The translations under genes were made by a program, and so were the position numbers. A stretch of DNA of 64,000 bases from Planctomycetota bacterium (GTDB lineage: Bacteria > Planctomycetota > Planctomycetia > Planctomycetales > Planctomycetaceae): assembly GCA_003388505.1 (NCBI GenBank), contig QQVO01000016.1, positions 90,080 through 154,079 on the forward strand, written 5' to 3'. Every line of letters starts with the position of its first letter. Position 1 is the stretch's first letter. Positions 46,890-55,829 of this stretch are shown here, piece by piece. A model generated the notes under the pieces. That model saw nothing but the letters and a program-made list of their open reading frames with translations, made no database searches and was not told the origin of the DNA.

Positions 46890-49800
46890 ATGAGTCACGA
46901 GCAGAACATTCTGGACCTGCTTGGCAAGACACCGGGTTTGAAGGCGAAAGAGATTGCACGCGAACTCGGAGTTGAGAAGCGTGACGTCAACTCCCTCCTA
47001 TACGGCCGGCTCAAGTCGCAGGTGACTCAAGACAAGGAATACCGTTGGTGGCCCAAGGGCGCCCGGCCCAGGTCAGAGCCCCCAGAACCGGAGGAGCAAC
47101 AGAGGCTCAATACGCCACTCGCCCGGTTGAGTCGCTACTACTTGGACTGCTTGTCGCAGGACAATGATCAGGGCATCAGCGTCTTTGCGTCGAGCAAATA
47201 CGATCTGGATTACGTTCCACTTCCTGAGTGCCCACTGGTCGAGAGCGCTGCCCGCGACATCTTTGGGGACGAGTCGGCCAAGAAGCTGCTGAACAAAGTT
47301 CGCCAGGAACGGAGCCGCCTTGCAATCTACCTGGGATTCCCAGTACGCCTGCGACATATGCGGTCAAAGCGAGGGTGGGAGGGCTACATGATGGAGCCGG
47401 TGTTCCTGTTCCCACTCGTGTCGGATCCAAGCAATCGCTACGCAACTCCTGAACTCTCGGATGATATGCCCTTGTTTAATTTCGCCGTGCTACGACGCCT
47501 GGTCACCTTGGGCAGTGGCAACCTGATGGATGAAGCGATTCAGCTGGCCGAGGAACTCGGACTCACGAATCCTGAAGGTGACCTACCAGATCTCGACGAG
47601 ATTTGTCCCAGGCTACGTACCGCTCGTCCAGAGTGGGACTGGCGGGAGGAGCCAGACCCGTACGAGATCGTGTGCGATCCACCACTGGACTCAATCAACG
47701 AGCAGGGAATCTACAATCGGGCAGTTCTGGTCGTAGGCGAAAGATCGCCCTATACGCAAGGGCTCGAAACAGAACTTGGCCAACTCGCCAGAGTCACAGA
47801 TGCGAAATCGCAAGGCACAGCCTTGTCAACATGGCTAAGGGGGAGCGTGAATGCCGAAGCCGAGGCTGGGGACCAGCCACTGCTTGAAGTGCTTCCGCTC
47901 AATACCGAGCAACGGCAAGCTGTACAACAATCGCTATGCAACCAACTGACGGTCATCACGGGACCACCGGGCACCGGGAAATCGCAGGTTGTCACGTCGC
48001 TACTGATAAATGCCGCTTGGCGAGGTCTGAGTGTCCTGTTTGCGAGCAAAAACAATAAGGCAGTTGATGTCGTCGAGGAGCGAATCAACTCGCTGGGACC
48101 TCGTCCGATCCTGCTGCGCATGGGGGCGAACGAGTACCAGAATCGACTCGCGCAATATCTGGTTGGCATTCTGGCTGCGACTTCGACACCGGACGATCAA
48201 TCGAATCTCGATCACCACCTCGAAGTACACGAGCAGTTGCGATCAGGGCTCCAACGGCTTGACCAGCAGATGGCCGCTGTCATTGACCTCAGAAACGCGG
48301 TCGACGAGTCCGAACAATCTGTCGAACAAGCCCGTGAGGAATTCGGAGACAGTATTTTCGCGGCTCTACGTACGACAGATCTGGCACAGCGTCAGGGAGA
48401 CCTGAGTGTCTTTGCCAACGCAATCAGGGATGCCGACAAAGCCGAGCAGGATCTTCTGACTCAGTTGTTCTGGTTCTTCGTGAAGTCCGGGCGATATGAA
48501 CGGCTGGTGAATGAAGGTCGATCCATCCAGTCGATCGCCCTGCAATTGGGTGTATCACTACCTAGTCGTTCTCCCGATGATCTTTCGTTTTCTGAGTGGC
48601 AGCAGTTTGACTCCATGCTTCGGCTTCGCATTCAAAGAGCAGGAGAAGTCCAATCGTACTTTGCCGCTCTCGCCAAGCTGAATGAAACCACTTCGCTGGA
48701 GGAGTCAACCAGGCAGCGAATGGAGTTGGTTGAGAGGCTTGCTGACAACTCGGAGAAGCTGTGGGAGTTCTGGCTGCGACTTCAGCCGAGCCGCATGACA
48801 ATGGCAGAGAGACGAACATTGAGCGAATACAGTTCGCTTCTGCAAATGATCATCTCCAGCCAAGAAGACAATTCCCGCCTGGGCAGGGACGTCTTCCGAA
48901 AGTACTACCAGCTATTTCCCAAAATCGCGAAGACACTGAGCTGCTGGGCAGTCACCTCACTGTCAGCCCGACGCATCCCATTCGAGCCGGGCTTCTTTGA
49001 CTTGGTCGTTGTCGACGAGGCCAGCCAGTGTGACATTGCTTCTGCGATGCCCCTGCTCTATCGCGCGAAGCGGGCCGTCATCATTGGCGACCCGCAGCAA
49101 CTGAGGCACATCAGCGCGGTTCCCGTTCGCCAGGATCGTCAGTTGCTCGCCAAGCATGACCTCGTTGAACATCAGTCGAGCTGGGCATACTCGGTTAATT
49201 CACTGTTTGATCTCTCGCGTAGCCTCTGTCGCGGCGAAGACATCGTCAACTTGCGCGATCATCATCGCTCGCATGCAGAGATCATTGGCTTTTCCAACGA
49301 CAACTTCTACGAAGGCCGGCTCCGCGTTGCCACTCGGTATGAACAACTGAATCGGCCAAACGGGTCTGACCCAGCCGTTCGGTGGATCAATGCGAAGGGG
49401 AAGGTTGTCAGACCGGCTGCCGGAGGCGCAATCAATGATCTTGAAGCCAGAGCGGTTGTCGATGAGATCAGGCAGTTGGTTGCCATCCGAGGGTATCGCG
49501 GGACGGTCGGTGTCGTGAGCCCGTTCCGAGCACAAGCGAATCGAATTCGAGACCTCGTTCATGAAGACGACGCATTGACTTCCAATCTCTCGGCAACCGA
49601 CTTCTTAGTGGATACGGTCCACCGATTCCAAGGCGACGAACGAGATGTGATAGTTTTCTCACCCGTCGTCTCCGACGGAGTGAGCGACGGCGCTTTGGGT
49701 TTCCTGCGAAGTAATCGCAACCTGTTCAACGTGGCGATCACGAGGGCACGTGCAGCGCTGATTGTGGTAGGGGACAAATCCGCCGCTCTGAATTCTGGTG

Positions 49801-50294
49801 TCGACTACTTGTCAAAGTTCGCGTCCTACGTGGACGAGGCCAAGCTGCAGGAAGTGTCGAACGTCACCGAACTTCAACGCGAGCTCGGCCCAGACTACCC
49901 GACGGTATCGCGGCCCGATCGAGTGTCTGACTGGGAACGGTACTTCTACCGCGCGCTCTACGAAGCGGGAATCCGTCCAATTCCTCAATACGACATCGAA
50001 CAATACACACTCGACTTCGCTGTCGTGGTTGGCGATGCCAAGCTGAACATTGAGGTTGATGGCGAGAGATACCATCGAAATTGGGACGGCGAGTTATGCA
50101 GACGGGACCAGCTCAGAAACCAAAGGCTATTCGAACTCGATTGGGATGTCATGCGGTTCTGGGTCTACCAGATCCGTGACGACCTCGATGCTTGCATCGC
50201 CAGAGTCAACCATTGGGTTGAAGGGCATTCAAAATGCAAGGGCCCCGGCAACCCGGGCGGCTGGAATGACCCTGAACGGAACGAAGCGGAATGA
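46890..50294 (+). CDS. SF1 helicase with N-terminal winged helix and C-terminal REase-like domain
   Basis: An 1134-aa protein. ATG 46890 has GGGAG five bases upstream. Residues 1-57 form a winged helix (LKAKEIARELGVEKRDVNSLLYGRL...YRWWP) whose K30, N34, Y38 and W53/54 line up with Z-nucleic-acid-binding Z-alpha residues. Then an SF1 (UPF1/DNA2-like) helicase: Walker A GPPGTGKSQ (about 357-365), Walker B VVDEASQCDI (D709), GDPQQLRHIS, and motif VI VAITRARAALIVVGD. The C-terminal 95 residues are a DUF559/Vsr-type PD-(D/E)xK nuclease: D1042, E1055-V-D1057, then RRDQLRNQRLFELDWDVMRFW. Looser codon use and more A/T than the flanks suggest transfer; a defence role is likely but inferred. Confidence 0.88.
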   Translation: MSHEQNILDLLGKTPGLKAKEIARELGVEKRDVNSLLYGRLKSQVTQDKEYRWWPKGARPRSEPPEPEEQQRLNTPLARLSRYYLDCLSQDNDQGISVFASSKYDLDYVPLPECPLVESAARDIFGDESAKKLLNKVRQERSRLAIYLGFPVRLRHMRSKRGWEGYMMEPVFLFPLVSDPSNRYATPELSDDMPLFNFAVLRRLVTLGSGNLMDEAIQLAEELGLTNPEGDLPDLDEICPRLRTARPEWDWREEPDPYEIVCDPPLDSINEQGIYNRAVLVVGERSPYTQGLETELGQLARVTDAKSQGTALSTWLRGSVNAEAEAGDQPLLEVLPLNTEQRQAVQQSLCNQLTVITGPPGTGKSQVVTSLLINAAWRGLSVLFASKNNKAVDVVEERINSLGPRPILLRMGANEYQNRLAQYLVGILAATSTPDDQSNLDHHLEVHEQLRSGLQRLDQQMAAVIDLRNAVDESEQSVEQAREEFGDSIFAALRTTDLAQRQGDLSVFANAIRDADKAEQDLLTQLFWFFVKSGRYERLVNEGRSIQSIALQLGVSLPSRSPDDLSFSEWQQFDSMLRLRIQRAGEVQSYFAALAKLNETTSLEESTRQRMELVERLADNSEKLWEFWLRLQPSRMTMAERRTLSEYSSLLQMIISSQEDNSRLGRDVFRKYYQLFPKIAKTLSCWAVTSLSARRIPFEPGFFDLVVVDEASQCDIASAMPLLYRAKRAVIIGDPQQLRHISAVPVRQDRQLLAKHDLVEHQSSWAYSVNSLFDLSRSLCRGEDIVNLRDHHRSHAEIIGFSNDNFYEGRLRVATRYEQLNRPNGSDPAVRWINAKGKVVRPAAGGAINDLEARAVVDEIRQLVAIRGYRGTVGVVSPFRAQANRIRDLVHEDDALTSNLSATDFLVDTVHRFQGDERDVIVFSPVVSDGVSDGALGFLRSNRNLFNVAITRARAALIVVGDKSAALNSGVDYLSKFASYVDEAKLQEVSNVTELQRELGPDYPTVSRPDRVSDWERYFYRALYEAGIRPIPQYDIEQYTLDFAVVVGDAKLNIEVDGERYHRNWDGELCRRDQLRNQRLFELDWDVMRFWVYQIRDDLDACIARVNHWVEGHSKCKGPGNPGGWNDPERNEAE

Positions 50295-50322
50295 TGGGCA
50301 CGGCTGGATGCCAGCTTGATGG
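50274..50322 (+). repeat. Weak dispersed repeat across the helicase stop codon
   Basis: This segment resembles 55340-55388 at about 37 of 49 positions, with the shared core TGATGGGC...GGCTGGATGC. The last seven codons and stop of the helicase gene lie inside it, so the helicase C-terminus may have been formed by fusion to repeat DNA at the right border of the acquired segment. Confidence 0.45.
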
Positions 50323-50417
50323 AGATCGCGATCAATCGGCCCCGGCTGCCACAGCGTTCACGAGCACTGTTCTGAATGAGAGGTTCAACTGTCCGAATAG
50401 CACGCAACACGTCGTCG

Positions 50418-51689
50418 TCATCCGCGTGGACCCTCATTCCGCCACTCCTTGCCCACAATCAGCCGCGCTCCCCGCCGGAACGTGAAGTACGACCACGCCC
50501 AGCTCACCACCACGAAAAACCGGTTCCGGAACCCGGTCAGGTAATAGATGTGCACCACCAGCCACACCCACCACGCGAAGAATCCCCGAAAGTTCCACCG
50601 CCCGATCGTCGCAATCGCCCGGCTGCGGCCGATCGTCGCCAACTGCCCCTTGTCGACATACTGAAACTCCGCCCGCGGCTGACCGTTCAGATCGCGGACA
50701 ATCGCCTGGGCCACGAATCTCCCCTGCTGCAACGCCACCGGCGCCACGCCCGGCAACGGGCGGTCCGAGTGATGCCGAAAGCAGGCCTGATCCCCCGCCA
50801 CGAATACGTTCCTGTACTCACCCACCGACAGATCCGGATTGACGATCACCCGCCCCTGCCGATCGGTCGGCAATTCAGACGCCGTCGCGAATCGTGTCGC
50901 CTCCACACCCGCCGCCCACAACACCGTCGCCGCCTCGATCCGTTCCGACCCGATCTCGACGCCGCTGGAATCGATCTTCGAAACGCGGCTCGACGTCCAC
51001 ACCTGCACACCCAGATTCTCCAGATCCCGCATCGCGCGGCCGCTCATCGCTTCGGAAAACATCGGCAGAATCCGCGGCCCCGCCTCCACCAGAAAAATTC
51101 GCGCCAGCTTCGAATCGATGTTCCGGAAGTCCCGCGCCAGAGTGAATCGGCTCATCTCCCCGATCGCCCCGGCCAACTCGACGCCCGTCGGTCCGCCCCC
51201 CACAACCACGAAAGTCAACTGCCGGCGCCGCACGCCCGCATCCGGACTCCGCTCCGCCTCCTCGAATGCGCTCAGCACGCGACGCCGGATCTCAGTCGCC
51301 TGCTCAATCGTCTTCAGGCCCGGCGCGAACGGCTCCCAGTCGTTATGACCGAAGTAGCTGTGCCGCGCTCCACACGCCAGCAGCAAGTAGTCGTACGGCA
51401 CTTCACCGAAATCGGCAGCGACGATCCGGCGGTCAAAGTCGACCGAACGCACCTCCCCCTGAAAGACCCGCGCGTTGGTCTGCCCTGACAGAAGGCTTCG
51501 AATCGGCGTCGCGATCTCCGCCGGACTCAAACCGGCCATCGCCACCTGGTACAGCAGCGGCTGAAAGAGGTGATGATTCCGCCGGTCAATCAGGGTGATC
51601 TCAACCCGCTGCTCCGAGCGCAGCCCTTTGCACGCGTTCAAACCGGCAAACCCGCCCCCCACAATGACAACTCGACTCCGTTCGTTCAT
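50418..51689 (-). CDS. ndh: Type II NADH dehydrogenase (FAD-dependent)
   Basis: A 423-aa NDH-2-type flavoprotein that moves electrons from NADH to quinone at the inner face of the membrane without pumping protons. FAD-binding GGGFAGLNACK (residues 11-21), NHHLFQPLLYQVA typical of NDH-2, NAD-binding GGGPTGVELAGAI (near 163-175), and the FAD site VFVAGDQA. The C-terminal 60 residues hold hydrophobic stretches (FFAWWVWLVVHIYYL; FFVVVSWAWSYFTF), as in membrane-bound NDH-2 of this type. It stands alone. ATG 51689 gives the glycine motif at the expected distance. Confidence 0.9.
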   Translation of the reverse strand: MNERSRVVIVGGGFAGLNACKGLRSEQRVEITLIDRRNHHLFQPLLYQVAMAGLSPAEIATPIRSLLSGQTNARVFQGEVRSVDFDRRIVAADFGEVPYDYLLLACGARHSYFGHNDWEPFAPGLKTIEQATEIRRRVLSAFEEAERSPDAGVRRRQLTFVVVGGGPTGVELAGAIGEMSRFTLARDFRNIDSKLARIFLVEAGPRILPMFSEAMSGRAMRDLENLGVQVWTSSRVSKIDSSGVEIGSERIEAATVLWAAGVEATRFATASELPTDRQGRVIVNPDLSVGEYRNVFVAGDQACFRHHSDRPLPGVAPVALQQGRFVAQAIVRDLNGQPRAEFQYVDKGQLATIGRSRAIATIGRWNFRGFFAWWVWLVVHIYYLTGFRNRFFVVVSWAWSYFTFRRGARLIVGKEWRNEGPRG

Positions 51690-52094
51690 CCGCCCTCAAT
51701 CGCCCCCCTCGGGTCATGCCGAAACGCGCAGCCCTCGATTGCCGCCCTCGCCGGTTCGCCGCCTGCTCCGCACTGCCGTCTCCGCCGCCTGACGCTCGGT
51801 AAACCGTACGCTGATCCGATTCTAACCGAGCCCAACATTCCTTTCACAGTTCAGGCCGACCCAACTCACCCCGTTCGCTCCCTTCAACCCCCGGCGCCTG
51901 GGGCTCATCCCAACCAGCCCACCCCGTTCTGATCAAAACCCCCGGGATCACCGGCAACAGATCCGGCAGTGCGAAGAAAGACTCGGGTGGCACGGCCGCA
52001 TGGTTGAGCAAGTTGTCCCAGCCAAGAGTCAGGCGCGCTTTAGGATTCCAAGCCTCAATCCCCATCGACTCTCCATCCACTGAAGAATGCGATG
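51690..52094. other. Intergenic region between ndh and the kinase gene
   Basis: I see no gene. The segment is C-rich on the + strand and holds an ACTCGGGTGGCACGGCC string (from 51981), shared with 55322-55337 and thus a short dispersed repeat. A 92-codon - strand frame (51844-52122) runs through the repeat and lacks a ribosome site, so it was not called. Confidence 0.45.
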
Positions 52095-55000
52095 TCATCG
52101 CGCCACAGGATAGGTTCTGCACGGCCGGAACCCGTAGCCGCCGTTGTTAAGGTTGGGTTGGTACAGACCGCGTGCAGCCGATCGTGTGGCCGAGAGATGG
52201 TGTTCGTACGCTCCCCCCCTGACCACTCGGTGCTGTCCATCCGAAAGTGGCTCATTCATGGGTGCATCGGCGTCGGCAACGCTGGAATTTGAAACGTAAG
52301 GTTTGAATTCGTCGTAACACCACTCAGCGGCGTTGCCGTACATGTCAAACAGACCAAAATCGTTCGGTTTCAGACTTCCGACCGGCCAACCGTGGTTTTC
52401 AGAGTTCAAGTCATACCAGGCGTATTGCGCCATCAGCGTTTCCGTGGCTCCGAAGAATCGACTGGTCGTTGTTCCAGCGCGGCAGACAAACTCCCATTCG
52501 GCTTCAGTTGGCAGTCGATAACCTGTCAATTCGAGAAAGTTTTCTCTCGCCCGCATGCCCGAGGCGTAGGCCCCTTGCTCGTTCGGCTCGAAACACCACT
52601 GTTCCCTGGGAATTCCCTCTTGCTGGCTCAACCAGTTGCAGTAGTGAGCGGCTTCGTACCACGTCATGGCCAACATCGGTGAATCCTCCGTGGGAATTCG
52701 CGGCTTCACGAATTCACTGTCCCCTTTCCAGACATTTGCTGACTCTGCAAACCGTCTCCACTGGGCCTCCGTAACTTCCTTGGTTGAAATGGCGATGCGG
52801 CGGTCAATCCGGCATGCATGTAAGTGTTCATTGATGCGCCGATTTGCTTCTGACTCACGTGAACCCATCTGAAACTCAGTGGCATGCAGGATCGCGAAGG
52901 TCTGCCCCGATGTGTTGACATACCACTGCCTCGTGACTGAGTCGGATGCGGCAAGCTCCGCTTCATTCTGCTGCAGTCTCTTATCGGCGACGGCAAGTTC
53001 AGCTTCCTGCCCCCACTTCCGCAGGAGCCACTCAGCCGCGCTGTGCAGTCCCGCATCAGGTTCACTGCAGTAGTCCGCCAGCAATGTCTCGCTGAACGCT
53101 TGGCGTCCACTGTTTTGAAATCGCGACTCATCGAACTCACCGAGACAAAGCAGCAGTGCCCGTTTGATGCTGACCTCGGTCTCCGACCTGTAGCGATCAA
53201 TGACTGTCTCGACGTTGAAATCGCCGCTCCGTGGACTCAGCCAATGGATGATGTAACTCCGCACGCGCGGATCCGGGCCTTGTTTCAACAGAGGCCAAAC
53301 CTGATCGGCAGCATCCATCCTCAGCAGCATCACGGCGGCATTCGCCTTCCGCATGGCCAGTGCTTCCTTTTCCTCCTCACTGGCGCCCTCTACGGCCGCA
53401 TTCGTAACCTCCGCATTGGCGAGTGCGACAGCCTGCTCGCGATGCCCAACGAGCTGTCCGAACATCGCCTCCAACTGGTTCTCGTTCGCGTCGGCTAGCA
53501 GATCGAACAGTTCAACCGGGTCGTCACGCAGGTAGTCCGACAGGATGTCGGCAGCGAATCCTCGGACCTGGATGTCCTGACCGCTCTCTCGGTAAATCCT
53601 CTTCAATGCGACGACGAGATGCTCTTTCACTGGACGCAGCGCGTTCCGCCACGGGAGCAGTTCGGACGGCAATACCGTCACCAGATGCCGGGCCACGAAT
53701 TCAACGAACCGATCGTCCTGCCAACGTTCGCTGTTTCGATCGTAACCCGCCAGGGCGCAAGCAGCCTGGAAGCGGCGCGACGTAGGGAGGTCGCTGTTCT
53801 TTGCGATACTCCAGTAATCGGCAGTCAATTCCGCCTTGTAATCGTCCAGCAGATCTCGGACATGCTCGAACTGCTGTGGAGCGATCGTCAGCAATCGCTC
53901 TCTGAGAAATGGCAGCATGGAGTCGTCTTGCGGCAGCATCGCCAGAGTTGCATGAAGTTTGGCGTTAGAATCATCGGGAGATTCGGCAATCGCCTTTCGC
54001 AGATCATCCTTGGCATACTCTTGATAATCGGACAGATTTTCGAGGATCGCCTTGACCTGCGATGTGTCCGCATGCAGTAGGCCTTCCACAAGGCGGGTCG
54101 CTTCAGCGTCGTTTCTCTGTTCGTTCAGGATCAAGGCGACCGCCATCGGCACGATGATGGCTGCGGACAGCGTCCCAACCAGTGCGGGGCGCCGTTTGCA
54201 CCACAACCACGCTTTCTCAAGACGGCTGACCGGCCTCGCCAGAATCGGTTCGTGGTTCAGACAACGACGCAAGTCATCCGCCAGTTCGGCGGCTGTCTGA
54301 TAACGGCGTTCCGGTTCCTTTTGCAGGCACTTCAAACAAACCGTCTCCAGATCACGCGGCACGTTCGAGTTCAGCTTGCGCGGGCTGGGTGGATCGTCAT
54401 TGATGACCTGGTGCAACAGCATCCGAGTGTCACCCCGGAATGGCCTTTCGCCGGTCAGCAGGAGAAACAGAACGGCGCCGAGGGAGTAGATGTCCGATCG
54501 GGCGTCGGCCGCATGGGATGCTCCCAAGGCCTGTTCGGGCGACATATAGGCCGGTGTTCCCAGCACATTCCCGTCCGCCGTCATCGTGATCTCACCCGCT
54601 TCGCGCCGGGCCAGACCGAAATCCATCACATGCGGATCCCCGTTGTCGTCCAGCATGATGTTGGACGGCTTGATGTCGCGATGGATGACACCCGCGGTGT
54701 GAGCGTGCTGCAGCGAATCCGCAATCTTGGCACACAATTCCGACGCCTCACGAACAGTCATCGGTCCGGCCGTCAGACGACTGGAAAGCGACACACCCTC
54801 TACGAAATCACTGACAATGTAGACCGTGTCGTCGTCACGTCCGACTTCGTGGACGCTGACGATACCGGGGTGCTTGAGTTGAGCGGCGGCCCGGGCCTCA
54901 CGCAGAAACTTCTCGGTTTCTTCTGACGAGAGTTGGATCTGCCGGGGAATCTTCACGGCAACCGTGCGATCCAACTCGGTGTCACGGGCTTTCCAGACGG

Positions 55001-55196
55001 CGCCGAAGGCACCGATTCCGACTCGCTCCAGAAGTTGAAAGTGACCGATTGTTTCGTGTTCGCCCTGGGCATAGCTGACTGTGTCATCAGTCAGCAGACT
55101 GAAACTGCTCCCGCACATCGAGCAGACAACGTCCGATAGAGAAGCCTCTTCGACGAGTTCGATCGGGTTGCGGCAATGTGGGCAGCGGACGTGCAT
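52095..55196 (-). CDS. Zinc-ribbon Ser/Thr kinase with FGE-type C-terminal domain
   Basis: A 1033-aa Hanks-type kinase. N-terminal zinc ribbon CPHC...CSMC (residues 5-29); kinase core (about 50-320) with GIGAFGAVW, VAVKI, HRDIKPSN, DFGLAR and GTPAYMSPEQ, all catalytic residues present; one membrane helix (PALVGTLSAAIIVPMAVALI, about 340-360); an extracytoplasmic helical part with HEAT-like repeats; and a C-terminal FGE-sulfatase (SUMF1-like) domain from about 775, with FQMGS, RLPTEAEWEFVCRAGT, NAAEWCYDEF and VVRGGAY. The active-site Cys pair of true formylglycine enzymes is not seen, where the site reads ATRSAARGLYQ, so this domain probably binds a ligand. It may sense an external signal. Confidence 0.9.
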   Translation of the reverse strand: MHVRCPHCRNPIELVEEASLSDVVCSMCGSSFSLLTDDTVSYAQGEHETIGHFQLLERVGIGAFGAVWKARDTELDRTVAVKIPRQIQLSSEETEKFLREARAAAQLKHPGIVSVHEVGRDDDTVYIVSDFVEGVSLSSRLTAGPMTVREASELCAKIADSLQHAHTAGVIHRDIKPSNIMLDDNGDPHVMDFGLARREAGEITMTADGNVLGTPAYMSPEQALGASHAADARSDIYSLGAVLFLLLTGERPFRGDTRMLLHQVINDDPPSPRKLNSNVPRDLETVCLKCLQKEPERRYQTAAELADDLRRCLNHEPILARPVSRLEKAWLWCKRRPALVGTLSAAIIVPMAVALILNEQRNDAEATRLVEGLLHADTSQVKAILENLSDYQEYAKDDLRKAIAESPDDSNAKLHATLAMLPQDDSMLPFLRERLLTIAPQQFEHVRDLLDDYKAELTADYWSIAKNSDLPTSRRFQAACALAGYDRNSERWQDDRFVEFVARHLVTVLPSELLPWRNALRPVKEHLVVALKRIYRESGQDIQVRGFAADILSDYLRDDPVELFDLLADANENQLEAMFGQLVGHREQAVALANAEVTNAAVEGASEEEKEALAMRKANAAVMLLRMDAADQVWPLLKQGPDPRVRSYIIHWLSPRSGDFNVETVIDRYRSETEVSIKRALLLCLGEFDESRFQNSGRQAFSETLLADYCSEPDAGLHSAAEWLLRKWGQEAELAVADKRLQQNEAELAASDSVTRQWYVNTSGQTFAILHATEFQMGSRESEANRRINEHLHACRIDRRIAISTKEVTEAQWRRFAESANVWKGDSEFVKPRIPTEDSPMLAMTWYEAAHYCNWLSQQEGIPREQWCFEPNEQGAYASGMRARENFLELTGYRLPTEAEWEFVCRAGTTTSRFFGATETLMAQYAWYDLNSENHGWPVGSLKPNDFGLFDMYGNAAEWCYDEFKPYVSNSSVADADAPMNEPLSDGQHRVVRGGAYEHHLSATRSAARGLYQPNLNNGGYGFRPCRTYPVAR

Positions 55197-55262
55197 AGCC
55201 CTTCAAGAATAATGCGAACCTCGCTACAGAGCCACGGACGCATCTGCCGCCGGGTGCAACTC

Positions 55263-55388
55263 GCCGGGTGCCACTGGCGTCCCGCCAGTGCGAATCAGTA
55301 ACGATCATGGAACCGAAGCGGCTCGGGTGGCACGGCCCAGAACGGAGCAAAGTGAAGTGATGGGCGTGGCTGGATGCAGAGTTGATGC
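55263..55388. repeat. GTGCCACTGG repeat followed by the TGATGGGC repeat
   Basis: GCCGGGTGCCACTGGCGTCC and a complementary GCCAGTGCG hairpin (55263-55300) are the fourth site of that family in the window. They are followed by a GGTGGCACGGCC string and the 49-bp repeat (55340-55388) shared with the end of the helicase gene. All lie in the 633-bp gap upstream of the kinase gene. No promoter is clear. Confidence 0.65.
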
Positions 55389-55725
55389 AAGCGTAGCCCG
55401 GAACAAGGAGCCAATCGCCGCCGCTCCGGCAATACGATCAGGGACACGCCCTGCTTCCAGAACTGCACCGCGCCGGGACGAACCCCTCGCTGCCCAGGAA
55501 TCCCATTGCCCCGTCCCGTGCAACTGACCTCACCAGTCCCGCCACGCGCAACCACCCACCAAACTGCAGAGAGCGTTTCCCCCCGAACACAACCCGTGCA
55601 GACGATCCGCAATGAGCCACCAATCAACCACGCGCCCCCATACCCAATTCCGCCACCAGCCATCAGCCATCGACCATCCGCCAACCAAACACCCCGCCCC
55701 CCCCGCTTGCGGGCGCACTTTTCCC

Positions 55726-55780
55726 TAAAGAGTTAAAGAGTTGCCAAAAAACCCCGAAAAAACGCAGGTCAACTCTTTAA
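55726..55780. other. AT-rich structured element (TTAAAGAGTTG inverted repeat)
   Basis: An exact 11-bp inverted pair, TTAAAGAGTTG (55733-55743) and CAACTCTTTAA (55770-55780), encloses 26 bp with runs of A and C (CCAAAAAACCCCGAAAAAAC). TAAAGAGT is also repeated directly at 55726-55741. It sits about 50 bp downstream of the secreted protein gene on -, where it would be transcribed as a hairpin with two T-runs in the loop. The base composition is strikingly unlike its surroundings. Confidence 0.6.
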
Positions 55781-55829
55781 GGCACGTCCCGAATCCCAAA
55801 CAGGCTCTGAGGTGTTGAGACCCCGCGAG

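Noticed and set aside
51844..52122. 92-codon - strand frame after ndh
   Set aside because: No ribosome site and no family pattern, and it overlaps the kinase gene end and a short dispersed repeat.
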